DNA of 7,728 nucleotides from Clostridia bacterium (GCA_017553025.1 JAFZNF010000050.1:1-7728); one strand, 5' to 3'; positions 1 to 5,867 are shown, counted from the stretch's first letter. Translations and numbers: made by a program. Notes: generated by a model not told the origin, from the sequence alone.

Positions 1-1
1 A

Positions 2-676
<675 letters not shown>

Positions 677-681
677 AATTT

Positions 682-709
682 AAAAGGGCTGGTATCAGCC
701 CTTTTTTTG
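682..709 (+). terminator. Intrinsic terminator of gap, shared with the convergent small gene
   Basis: The stem AAAAGGGCTG (682-691) pairs with CAGCCCTTTT (696-705) around a GTAT loop, and a run of seven T (702-708) follows. Read from the other strand, the hairpin is followed by TTTTAAATTTT, so it could also terminate the minus-strand gene. That gene's last codons and TGA stop (695-697) lie inside the hairpin. Confidence 0.9.
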
Positions 710-931
710 TTTGAAAAAACCGATAAGCAGCTTTTCAAAATCTCCCCGCTCGTGCGCATTTCCCATACTGTCATATGAAATGTAGATATCTCCCCTTTTT
801 AAAATGTAGCCCATAAGAACGCCTTTGCTGTTGCAGACCTTATGCATACCCATAATTTTTAAGGTATATCCCTTATAAACGCCGTCTTTATATATTAAAT
901 AATCCCCAAATGCATTCTGCTTTATTTTCAT
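695..931 (-). CDS. Small hypothetical protein, 78 aa, divergent from the XRE regulator
   Basis: I do not recognise a family. The start at 929-931 was chosen because GAGGTGA (937-943) sits 5 nt upstream. A longer reading to 979 would begin upstream of that ribosome site and overlap the promoter. The protein is basic and glycine/tyrosine rich, with alternating short strands and turns (YLIYKDGVYKGYTLK, VLMGYILKRGDIYISYDSMG). This pattern suggests a small all-beta fold built from about two repeats, each with a Gly-Tyr turn. There is no signal peptide, membrane segment or cysteine pair. A near-consensus promoter lies directly upstream, and an inverted repeat overlaps its -35 box, so control by the divergent XRE protein is a reasonable inference. 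The stop codon lies within the gap terminator. It could be a target or partner of that regulator, but nothing in the sequence says what it does. Confidence 0.72.
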   Translation of the reverse strand: MKIKQNAFGDYLIYKDGVYKGYTLKIMGMHKVCNSKGVLMGYILKRGDIYISYDSMGNAHERGDFEKLLIGFFKQKKG

Positions 932-950
932 AAATGTCACCTCATAAGAT

Positions 951-979
951 ATTATAGATGCTTTGCAACTATAAGTCAA
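951..979 (-). promoter_or_regulatory. Sigma-A promoter of the 78-aa gene
   Basis: Read on the minus strand, TTGACT (974-979) and a perfect TATAAT (951-956) are separated by exactly 17 bp. Transcription should begin near 944-945. That is right at the edge of the Shine-Dalgarno sequence (937-943), so the mRNA leader would be only about 13-15 nt. Confidence 0.85.
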
Positions 980-997
980 TAGATGTTTTTCATCTAT
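954..997. promoter_or_regulatory. Putative operator with three ATAGATG half-sites
   Basis: ATAGATG (979-985), five T, and CATCTAT (991-997) form a perfect 7-bp inverted repeat between the divergent start codons, touching the -35 box of the minus-strand promoter. A third copy of ATAGATG lies at 954-960, 25 bp from the first and overlapping the -10 box. Symmetric sites like this are typical for Cro/CI-type XRE dimers, and such a gene starts 26 bp away. Binding by that protein is inferred, not shown. Confidence 0.6.
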
Positions 998-1022
998 GTT
1001 AAGCTTTTGTAGGGTGATGAAA

Positions 1023-1229
1023 ATGAAACTGTCTTTTGGTGAAAAAGTTAGAAATTTGCGAGAGGATAGCGATTTAACGCAAGCACAGCTTGGTCAAAAA
1101 ATATGTATGACACAAAGAAAAATATCCTTTATTGAATGTGACAGGTACGAGCCGTCTATTGATGATATCGTTGCTTTCTGTAAATTTTTTAATGTATCAG
1201 CCGATTATTTATTGGGAATTAAGGAATAA
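1023..1229 (+). CDS. Single-domain XRE (Cro/CI-type) transcriptional regulator, 68 aa
   Basis: This is a cytoplasmic DNA-binding protein that consists almost entirely of one helix-turn-helix domain. The hallmarks are FGEKVRNLREDSDLTQAQLG, then a recognition region MTQRKISFIECDRYEPSIDD, and the usual ending FFNVSADYLLGIKE. The start at 1023 is preferred because AGGGTGA (1011-1017) lies 5 nt upstream. An in-frame ATG at 1017 lies inside that ribosome site, and a further start at 996 has none. There is no extra sensor or peptidase domain, so it resembles stand-alone repressors such as the small Cro/SinR-like proteins. It is divergent from the 78-aa gene, with an inverted repeat in the shared 91-bp spacer. 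Autoregulation and repression of that neighbour are the simplest inference. I see no strong promoter of its own; only a weak TATGTT at 995-1000 is present. Confidence 0.92.
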   Translation: MKLSFGEKVRNLREDSDLTQAQLGQKICMTQRKISFIECDRYEPSIDDIVAFCKFFNVSADYLLGIKE

Positions 1230-1235
1230 ATATAT

Positions 1236-1259
1236 GTACTTTGGCTTGCCCCAAAGTAC
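1236..1259. repeat. Hairpin 1 of the structured element
   Basis: GTACTTTGG (1236-1244) pairs perfectly with CCAAAGTAC (1251-1259) around CTTGCC. No T-run follows on either strand, so it is not a usual terminator although it begins 7 bp after the XRE stop codon. Confidence 0.85.
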
Positions 1260-1267
1260 CAAAAGGC

Positions 1268-1297
1268 AAACAAGGGGATAGCCCCTTGTTTATCCCC
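1268..1297. repeat. Hairpin 2 of the structured element, with an alternative pairing
   Basis: AAACAAGGGG (1268-1277) pairs perfectly with CCCCTTGTTT (1282-1291) around a four-base loop. The same G-run can instead pair as GGGGATA (1274-1280) with TATCCCC (1291-1297). The two folds exclude each other; the 10-bp form should be the stronger. Confidence 0.8.
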
Positions 1298-1318
1298 AAG
1301 AATAGCGGCTTCAAACAT

Positions 1319-1359
1319 CACGCAAGTTCGCTAAAAGCTGCGCTTTTGCAAACTTCGTG
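1319..1359. repeat. Hairpin 3 of the structured element (long, imperfect)
   Basis: The pairings are nested: CACG with CGTG, AAGTT with AACTT, GC with GC, and AAAAGC (1333-1338) with GCTTTT (1342-1347) around TGC. Single-base bulges separate these 17 pairs. The layout resembles a folded RNA arm more than a simple repeat. Confidence 0.7.
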
Positions 1360-1401
1360 AACTCGCCTAAAGCGTAGAAACAGGACGGATTGTACTGTCG
1401 C

Positions 1402-1504
1402 TCCCCCCAATACCATATATTTTGCCATACGGCTGGGGATTCCATAAGGGGACAGCCGTCCCCTTTGGTCGTTTGGAGGGTTTGGGGGGATCGAAACCCC
1501 CAAA
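1402..1504. repeat. Nested and competing stems in the right half of the structured element
   Basis: TCCCCCCAA (1402-1410) is a perfect reverse complement of TTGGGGGGA (1482-1490). Inside that span, ACGGCTG (1429-1435) pairs with CAGCCGT (1453-1459), and AAGGGGAC (1446-1453) can instead pair with GTCCCCTT (1458-1465). TTTGGGGG (1481-1488) can alternatively pair with CCCCCAAA (1497-1504). At least two sets of mutually exclusive stems are therefore present. Confidence 0.7.
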
Positions 1505-1511
1505 ACTTTTG

Positions 1512-1533
1512 CTTCTTTTGGTTACAAAAGAAG
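1512..1533. repeat. Right-end hairpin of the structured element
   Basis: CTTCTTTTG (1512-1520) pairs perfectly with CAAAAGAAG (1525-1533) around GTTA. Together with hairpin 1 it bounds the element. Part of it is an inverted copy of sequence at 1256-1270. Confidence 0.85.
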
Positions 1534-1560
1534 AGAAAAATAAATTTTGGTGGTAATTTT

Positions 1561-1749
1561 ATGGAAAAGAAGAAAAAAACTGCCTGTGAAACCTGTGCAT
1601 ATTATGCATATGATGATGAATATGACTGTTTTATTTGCGAAATGGACTTAGATGAGGACGAAATGTTAAAATTCCTGCAATCGTCCTTTAACAACTGCCC
1701 ATATTACCGAAACGGCGACGATTATTCCGTAGTCCGAAAACAAAATTAA
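1561..1749 (+). CDS. Small Cys-rich acidic protein, 62 aa (resembles DUF6472 family)
   Basis: The protein carries two CxxC pairs (C9/C12 and C23/C26) and a further CPYY motif at C46. They surround an aromatic and acidic core (CAYYAYDDEYDCFICEMD, then LDEDEM), and the protein ends in the basic tail VVRKQN. The cysteine arrangement suggests binding of one metal ion such as zinc. From memory this matches the small clostridial proteins grouped as DUF6472, whose function is unknown; I could not check that label. The start is supported by GGTGG (1549-1553) 7 nt upstream. The same frame is open back to 1390, but that part runs through the hairpin-rich element and has no ribosome site, so it is not included. 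A strong terminator begins at the stop codon. If the upstream element is an insertion, this gene originally lay about 20-25 bp behind the XRE gene. Confidence 0.85.
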   Translation: MEKKKKTACETCAYYAYDDEYDCFICEMDLDEDEMLKFLQSSFNNCPYYRNGDDYSVVRKQN

Positions 1750-1777
1750 AATCCTCCCATTTTAGGGAGGATTTTTT
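1748..1777 (+). terminator. Intrinsic terminator after the 62-aa gene
   Basis: AAAATCCTCCC (1748-1758) pairs with GGGAGGATTTT (1765-1775) around ATTTTA, and the T-run extends to 1777. It overlaps the stop codon and isolates the small gene from spoIVA. Confidence 0.92.
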
Positions 1778-1825
1778 GTACTATTTTTAATTTCGTCCAA
1801 ATATATATGTAGTAACCTGTACTAT

Positions 1826-1844
1826 AAAGGAGGAGCTGTTTGTG
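1826..1844 (+). promoter_or_regulatory. Strong ribosome binding site deciding a GTG start for spoIVA
   Basis: AAAGGAGG (1826-1833) lies 8 nt before GTG at 1842. There is no in-frame ATG near this position, and translation from GTG gives the family's typical N-terminus. Confidence 0.9.
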
Positions 1845-3320
1845 ACAGACTACAACATTTATCAGGATATAAAAGAGCGTTCGGGCGGCGATGTATATAT
1901 CGGAGTGGTCGGACCTGTCCGCACGGGAAAGTCAACTTTTATAAAAAAATTTATGGATTTACTGGTAATCCCGAACTTGGAAAACAGTTATCAGGCGGAG
2001 CGCACACGCGACGAGCTTCCGCAGTCGGCGGCAGGGCGTACCATTATGACAACCGAGCCGAAATTTGTACCGAATGAGGCGGTTAAAATTTCTCTCGGCG
2101 ACAACGCGCATATGAATGTGCGTATGATTGACTGCGTCGGCTATATTGTTGACAACTCAACAGGCTACATTGAAGATGATATGCCCCGTATGGTTACCAC
2201 GCCCTGGTCAGATGAGCCTATGCCGTTTTCCGAGGCAGCAGAGCTTGGTACAAAAAAAGTTATCTGCGACCATTCTACTATCGGGATTTTAATCACAACC
2301 GACGGTTCAATCTGCGATATTGACCGTGCAAGCTACATTAAGCCCGAAGCAAGGGTTGTAAACGAATTAAAGGAAATAAACAAACCCTTTGTAATCGTTT
2401 TGAACTCACAATACCCCGACTCCGAAGCCTGCCGGAATTTAAGAGCCGAGCTTTCGGAAAAATACGGAGTACCTGTTGTTTGCGCGAACTGTCAGGCGCT
2501 TACTGAAAGCGATATTTCAAACATTATGGAAACTGTCTTATTTGAGTTTCCGCTTAATGAAATAACCTTTGATTTTCCAAAATGGTTTATGCGTTTGGGC
2601 GGAGAACACTGGCTTTATCAAAAGGTTTTAGACTCTATTAAAACGCAAATCGCTCCGCTTGAAAAAATACGAAGCATAAAAAATCTTAATGACAATCTCT
2701 CAGAATATGATTTTATATCCGCTTCCGATATTGACGGTATAGATTTGGGAAACGGAAACGCAACTCTAAGACTTAATGTGCCTGATGAACTGTTCTATCA
2801 GATTTTAGGCGAGGAATCAGGCTTTTCAATAGACGGAAGAGAGTCGCTTATCACTCTGATCCGCGACCTTTCCGAAACCAAGGCAAAATACGACAAGGTG
2901 GCAGATGCTCTTGAGCAGGTACACACGTGCGGATACGGTATAGTTTCGCCGTCAACCGACGAGCTGTCTTTAGAAGAGCCAAAAATTGTGCGCCAGGGCG
3001 GAAGATACGGCGTACGCCTAAAGGCGTCTGCACCAAGCATACATATGATAAAGGCGGATATTCAGGCGGAGGTAAGTCCGATTGTCGGAACGGAAAAGCA
3101 ATCGCAAGAGCTTGTTCATTACCTTTTGGACGAATTCCAGAATGACCCGTCAAAAATATGGGAGTCCAATATTTTCGGAAAATCTCTTTATGAGCTTGTT
3201 AACGAGAGCGTAAATAATAAGCTGGGCAAAATGCCCGACGAGGCACGCCAGAAACTGTCATCAACGCTTGAGAGAATTATAAATGAAGGTAGTGGTGGTC
3301 TTATTTGCATAATTTTATAA
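1842..3320 (+). CDS. spoIVA: Stage IV sporulation protein A, spore-coat ATPase
   Basis: SpoIVA is made in the mother cell and polymerises, using ATP hydrolysis, into the basement layer on the outer forespore membrane on which the coat is built. The protein has 492 residues, the usual family length. The N-terminal GTPase-like domain shows Walker A GPVRTGKS (residues 24-31, Lys30), the threonine pair T70/T71 in the sensor segment, and the Walker B aspartate in MIDCVGY (D97). All are at the same numbers as published for Bacillus subtilis. The conserved C-terminus GSGGLICIIL is intact. The start is GTG at 1842, with a perfect AAAGGAGG 8 nt upstream. Sigma-E control is expected from other species. 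The AT-rich stretch 1780-1825 has only loose matches to a sigma-E promoter, so I do not mark one. The 3' end overlaps the following lipoprotein gene by 16 nt, which suggests co-expression during sporulation. Confidence 0.98.
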   Translation: MTDYNIYQDIKERSGGDVYIGVVGPVRTGKSTFIKKFMDLLVIPNLENSYQAERTRDELPQSAAGRTIMTTEPKFVPNEAVKISLGDNAHMNVRMIDCVGYIVDNSTGYIEDDMPRMVTTPWSDEPMPFSEAAELGTKKVICDHSTIGILITTDGSICDIDRASYIKPEARVVNELKEINKPFVIVLNSQYPDSEACRNLRAELSEKYGVPVVCANCQALTESDISNIMETVLFEFPLNEITFDFPKWFMRLGGEHWLYQKVLDSIKTQIAPLEKIRSIKNLNDNLSEYDFISASDIDGIDLGNGNATLRLNVPDELFYQILGEESGFSIDGRESLITLIRDLSETKAKYDKVADALEQVHTCGYGIVSPSTDELSLEEPKIVRQGGRYGVRLKASAPSIHMIKADIQAEVSPIVGTEKQSQELVHYLLDEFQNDPSKIWESNIFGKSLYELVNESVNNKLGKMPDEARQKLSSTLERIINEGSGGLICIIL

Positions 3321-3982
3321 AATTCTGTATCTCTGCCTTTATTATATCCCTTTTACTGGGTTGCGGAAGGGGTGTGACTATCGACACAGTCGATAAGTCC
3401 TTTGCATCAGACACAATCACTGCAAATGTGAAAATTCCAAAGCTTATAGGACTTGCAAGCAAGGATTTGGAGGAGTCGGTAAATGATGAGTTTTTATCAG
3501 TCACCGCAGAGCTTTTGGATAAATTTACAGACTCCGCAAAAAAAACGGGCGAACAATCGCTTTTTGATATGGAAACAACCGCGCATTTCAACAAAAACGG
3601 GCTTTTGTCAATGGTGACCGATTACGAATACTTTGCAAGAAAAGCACATAAAAACCGTTTCCGTATCGCTAAAAATATTGACACAGAGTCTTGCCTTGAA
3701 CTTGCGCTTTCCGACCTGTTTGACGGTGACAGTTACATTGACGCGCTTAATAAACTGCTTTCCGACAGCGTCGGCAAAGAGCCTGAAAAGTATGCCGATA
3801 TCTGGGCTAAGCCAAGAATTTCACAAAATCAGGGGTTTTACATAGACGGCGAAAATCTTGTGATTTTCTACCCGCCCTACGAGCTTTCGTATTATGAGCG
3901 CGGATTTGTGGAAATCCCCGTCCCGTTAGAAGAAATATTGACATATTTAAAACCTGAATACCGCGAAATTTTTGCGGAATAG
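3305..3982 (+). CDS. Lipoprotein with DUF4163/DUF3298 (RsiV/PdaC-like) domain, overlapping spoIVA
   Basis: This is a 225-residue predicted lipoprotein. A short basic N-terminus and hydrophobic stretch lead to the lipobox LLGC, with Cys20 as the lipidation site. The mature part fits a DUF4163 segment (about residues 38-115) followed by DUF3298 (about 125-215), whose signature is clear in GFYIDGENLVIFYPPYELS and the following GFVEIPVPLEEI. The same domain pair occurs outside the membrane in the anti-sigma factor RsiV, where it binds lysozyme, and in the peptidoglycan deacetylase PdaC. Neither the anti-sigma region nor the deacetylase domain is present here, so this is a stand-alone sensor- or binding-type module of unknown role. 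The start appears to be TTG at 3305: an in-frame TAG at 3290-3292 blocks anything further upstream, and GGTGG (3294-3298) lies 6 nt before it. Overlap with spoIVA suggests a job in spore-envelope assembly; that is inference. Confidence 0.85.
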   Translation: MHNFIKFCISAFIISLLLGCGRGVTIDTVDKSFASDTITANVKIPKLIGLASKDLEESVNDEFLSVTAELLDKFTDSAKKTGEQSLFDMETTAHFNKNGLLSMVTDYEYFARKAHKNRFRIAKNIDTESCLELALSDLFDGDSYIDALNKLLSDSVGKEPEKYADIWAKPRISQNQGFYIDGENLVIFYPPYELSYYERGFVEIPVPLEEILTYLKPEYREIFAE

Positions 3983-4007
3983 AAAAAGAGCAAAATTGCT
4001 CTTTTTT
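3983..4007 (+). terminator. Intrinsic terminator of the spoIVA-lipoprotein unit
   Basis: AAAAAGAGCA (3983-3992) pairs with TGCTCTTTTT (3997-4006) around AAAT, ending in a six-T run. It starts immediately after the lipoprotein stop codon and abuts the next promoter. Confidence 0.88.
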
Positions 4008-4008
4008 C

Positions 4009-4037
4009 TTGCCATAACGAAAAAAATAATATATAAT
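4009..4037 (+). promoter_or_regulatory. Sigma-A promoter of the DUF2752-CpXC unit
   Basis: TTGCCA (4009-4014) and a perfect TATAAT (4032-4037) are separated by 17 bp, just downstream of the preceding terminator. The expected start of transcription, about 4043-4045, coincides with the first bases of the ribosome site GGGTGA (4044-4049), so the leader would be about 10 nt. Confidence 0.85.
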
Positions 4038-4054
4038 ACTCTTGGGTGAAGAAT

Positions 4055-4351
4055 ATGTTACAGCTTTTTTCCTGTCCGATATATCACATTTTCGGAGTGC
4101 CTTGTCCTGCCTGCGGAATTACACGCGCGTATATTCTGTTATTTTCAGGGCGGATTTATGAGGCATTTTTAATGCACCCGTTATTTTTACTTCCGCCCAT
4201 TTTCCTGTTTCGGAAAATGCGTCGGAGATGGGTTTTATTTTCGGTTATAGCCGTATTTTTGGCGGTTTACATAATCCGATTTGCACTGCTTTTTCCAACG
4301 GTTGCGCCCTTTAACTATAACAGCGATTGTCTTTTGGGAGGAATACTATGA
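4055..4351 (+). CDS. DUF2752 family small membrane protein, 98 aa
   Basis: The N-terminus carries the DUF2752 signature: C7 in FSCPIYHIFG, then VPCPACGITRA (C17, C20, G21, R24), followed by a small amphipathic stretch. Two hydrophobic segments (about residues 40-55 and 63-82) are separated by a basic RKMRRR loop, so it is an inner-membrane protein with the cysteines near the first membrane entry. The family is widespread in bacteria and of unknown function; the cysteines could bind metal or form a disulfide. I place the start at ATG 4055, with GGGTGA (4044-4049) 5 nt upstream. A GTG at 4046 in the same frame lies within that ribosome site and is less likely. The stop codon overlaps the start of the CpXC gene as ATGA, a sign of translational coupling. 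A strong promoter lies immediately upstream. Confidence 0.88.
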   Translation: MLQLFSCPIYHIFGVPCPACGITRAYILLFSGRIYEAFLMHPLFLLPPIFLFRKMRRRWVLFSVIAVFLAVYIIRFALLFPTVAPFNYNSDCLLGGIL

Positions 4352-5019
4352 GTATCAGCAATAAACAAACGATAAAATGTCCCGCCTGCGGCGAAATTTC
4401 TGACCTTACCGTATGGCAGTCAATAACGGTTTCGGACAGCCCCGACATAAAGGCGGATTTGCTTAAGGGTAAGGTTAATATATTTTCCTGCGGTGCGTGC
4501 GGACAAAAAGCGCTGTTCCCTGCGCCCGTTTTGTATACTGATGATGAAAGAAAATTGGTTATTTCCTTTTCACCGCAAAGTACAAAAGATGCGCGGGCAC
4601 GGATTTTTGAGGAAATAAAAAAATCCTCCGAAAAATCGGGGGAACTCAAAAACTATCCTGACTATAACCTGCGCTTTGTAACCTCTTATAACGAGTTTTT
4701 GGAGAAAATCCTGATTTTTGACGGCGGTTTCAATGATAAAGTAATTGAAGTCATAAAACTTTTGGTTCTCGCGCAGGATAGCGAGAAAATGGCGCAGAGA
4801 ACCTGCATTTTCGGAAAATCTGACGGAGATGAAATTGAATTTTTAGTGCAGGACACTAAGGAAAATCAGGTTTATACTTCACGCGTACCGCTTTTAACAT
4901 ACGAAACCATAAAAAAACAGCTAAAGGAAAGCGGCGTAAAATTTAAAAGTTTCAATTGGGAAATGGTAGACAGCGACTATGCCGCAAGCCTTTTGCGGGG
5001 CGCAAATAATACGCTTTAG
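4348..5019 (+). CDS. CpXC zinc-ribbon domain protein, 223 aa
   Basis: The N-terminal 70 or so residues match the CpXC domain: KCPACG (C11, C14), then a segment ending in DSPDIKADLLKGKVN, a second pair FSCGACG (C48, C51), and the LYTDDERKLVISFSP strand. The four cysteines should bind one zinc ion. The rest (about residues 85-223) is mixed alpha/beta without a motif I recognise, and there is no signal peptide or membrane segment, so it is probably cytoplasmic. Function of the family is unknown. The start at 4348 has GGGAGG (4336-4341) 6 nt upstream and overlaps the DUF2752 stop as ATGA; an in-frame upstream ATG at 4327 lacks a ribosome site. The 3' end overlaps the oppositely oriented rsmA by 4 nt, and no terminator is seen. 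Confidence 0.88.
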   Translation: MSISNKQTIKCPACGEISDLTVWQSITVSDSPDIKADLLKGKVNIFSCGACGQKALFPAPVLYTDDERKLVISFSPQSTKDARARIFEEIKKSSEKSGELKNYPDYNLRFVTSYNEFLEKILIFDGGFNDKVIEVIKLLVLAQDSEKMAQRTCIFGKSDGDEIEFLVQDTKENQVYTSRVPLLTYETIKKQLKESGVKFKSFNWEMVDSDYAASLLRGANNTL

Positions 5020-5867
5020 CGCATCTCTCCCAATTTGTCGGAAATTTTTGCAAACTCCGAAAGTCCGAGCCTTTCACCGCGCACCAAAGCGTCTATGCTA
5101 AGTGTTTGGAGCATAGATGAAAGTGCGCTTTTTTCTATGCCAAAATCTCCCGAAAGGCAGTTTACTAACGTTTTGCGTCTGTGCAGGAATGCTGATTTTA
5201 CAACCTTAAAAAACAATTTCTCATCATTTACCAAAACGCTCGGCTTTTTTAAAACCTGCATACAAAGAACCGCGGAGTCCACCTTTGGGGCGGGGTAAAA
5301 GCTCTCTTTAGGCACAGTACATACAATCCGCGGATTTGTGTAGTAATTGCAAAGTACGGTTATCGCACCGTAATCCTTTGAGGCAGGCTTTGCCGCTATT
5401 CGCTCTGCAACCTCTTTCTGCACCATAACCACGATATTTTTCACGGGCAGTTTTGCCTCAATAATGCTCGTAATTATTGGCGTGGTTATATAATACGGCA
5501 GATTTGCGGCAATGCTTATCTCCTTTCCGCCGAATTCGCGTTTAATCAATTCCTTTACGTCCATTTTAAGGATATCGCCCTCGATAATTTTCACATTATC
5601 GCAATCAGCAAGAGTAAAATCAAGCACGGGAATAAGACGGCTGTCGATTTCAACCGATACCACCTTTTGCGCAGATTTAGAAAGCCTTTTTGTCAGGACG
5701 CCAAATCCGGGTCCGATTTCCAAAACACCGTCGGTAATTTGCGCCGCATCTGCGATTTCGTCCAAAACGGCGCTGTCTAAAAGGAAATTTTGTCCCAATC
5801 CCTTTGAAAATCCAAAATCAAATTTGCGCTCAATCTCTTTTATCGTGCGTATGTCTGTTAAATCCAT
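5016..5867 (-). CDS. rsmA: 16S rRNA (adenine(1518)-N6/adenine(1519)-N6)-dimethyltransferase
   Basis: RsmA (KsgA) uses S-adenosylmethionine to dimethylate two adjacent adenines in the 3'-terminal hairpin of 16S rRNA, a late step of small-subunit assembly. The 283-residue protein has the family's normal length and all its motifs: GLGQNFLLD (residues 23-31), the SAM-binding EIGPGFG (50-56), acidic E73, GD at 97-98, and the catalytic NLPYYIT (122-128). It also has QKEVAERI (150-157), FYPAPKVDSAV (190-200) and FLHRRKTL (227-234). GGGAAAGG lies 7 nt upstream of the ATG (5865-5867). It follows the G5/3D gene by 49 bp on the same strand, as in the yabE-rnmV-ksgA cluster of other Firmicutes, but the primase-like rnmV gene is not between them. 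A weak hairpin lies in the gap. Confidence 0.98.
   Translation of the reverse strand: MDLTDIRTIKEIERKFDFGFSKGLGQNFLLDSAVLDEIADAAQITDGVLEIGPGFGVLTKRLSKSAQKVVSVEIDSRLIPVLDFTLADCDNVKIIEGDILKMDVKELIKREFGGKEISIAANLPYYITTPIITSIIEAKLPVKNIVVMVQKEVAERIAAKPASKDYGAITVLCNYYTNPRIVCTVPKESFYPAPKVDSAVLCMQVLKKPSVLVNDEKLFFKVVKSAFLHRRKTLVNCLSGDFGIEKSALSSMLQTLSIDALVRGERLGLSEFAKISDKLGEMR

Larger units (their letters stand above)
1225..1545. mobile_element. Putative MITE-like structured non-coding insertion
   Basis: About 300 bp lacks any convincing gene but is filled with perfect short hairpins (1236-1259, 1268-1291, 1446-1465, 1481-1504, 1512-1533) and one long imperfect hairpin (1319-1359). Its ends are imperfect inverted copies: GTACCAAAAGGCAAA (1256-1270) against TTTTGCTTCTTTTGGTTAC (1507-1525, inverted), with gaps of 1 and 2 nt. 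The same 7 bp, AATAAAT, flank it at 1225-1231 and 1539-1545, as a target duplication would. Base composition is patchier and more G/C-run rich than in the neighbours. There is no transposase, so it would have to be mobilised in trans. It could instead be a structured RNA or an extragenic repeat of another kind. The flanking repeats lie in AT-rich sequence and could be chance. Confidence 0.5.

Noticed and set aside
695..1229. Toxin-antitoxin pair formed by the XRE protein and the 78-aa protein
   Set aside because: Toxin-antitoxin genes are usually co-directional and the 78-aa protein shows no known toxin motif. Divergent orientation with a shared operator fits a repressor-target pair better, though it is not excluded.
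1236..1291. Hairpins after the XRE gene as intrinsic terminators
   Set aside because: The stems are strong but neither is followed by a T-run on the plus strand; they fit the structured element better.
1318..1503. 61-residue minus-strand frame across the structured element
   Set aside because: No ribosome site, and its codons are dictated by the stems of the hairpins; better explained as non-coding.
1390..1749. 119-residue reading of the Cys-rich gene starting at 1390
   Set aside because: The extra 57 codons run through the hairpin-rich element, have low-complexity composition and no ribosome site. The start at 1561 has GGTGG at the right distance and gives the conserved Cys-rich protein.
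1778..1830. Sigma-E promoter for spoIVA
   Set aside because: Sigma-E control is expected from other species, but the candidate boxes here match only partially and have poor spacing (12-13 bp), so no site is marked.
2798..3153. Open frames of 72-100 residues on both strands inside spoIVA
   Set aside because: They are shadows of a fully conserved spoIVA sequence and have no ribosome sites or protein-like features.
4046..4054. GTG start for the DUF2752 gene at 4046
   Set aside because: The GTG is part of the GGGTGA ribosome site for the ATG at 4055 and lies almost at the predicted transcription start.
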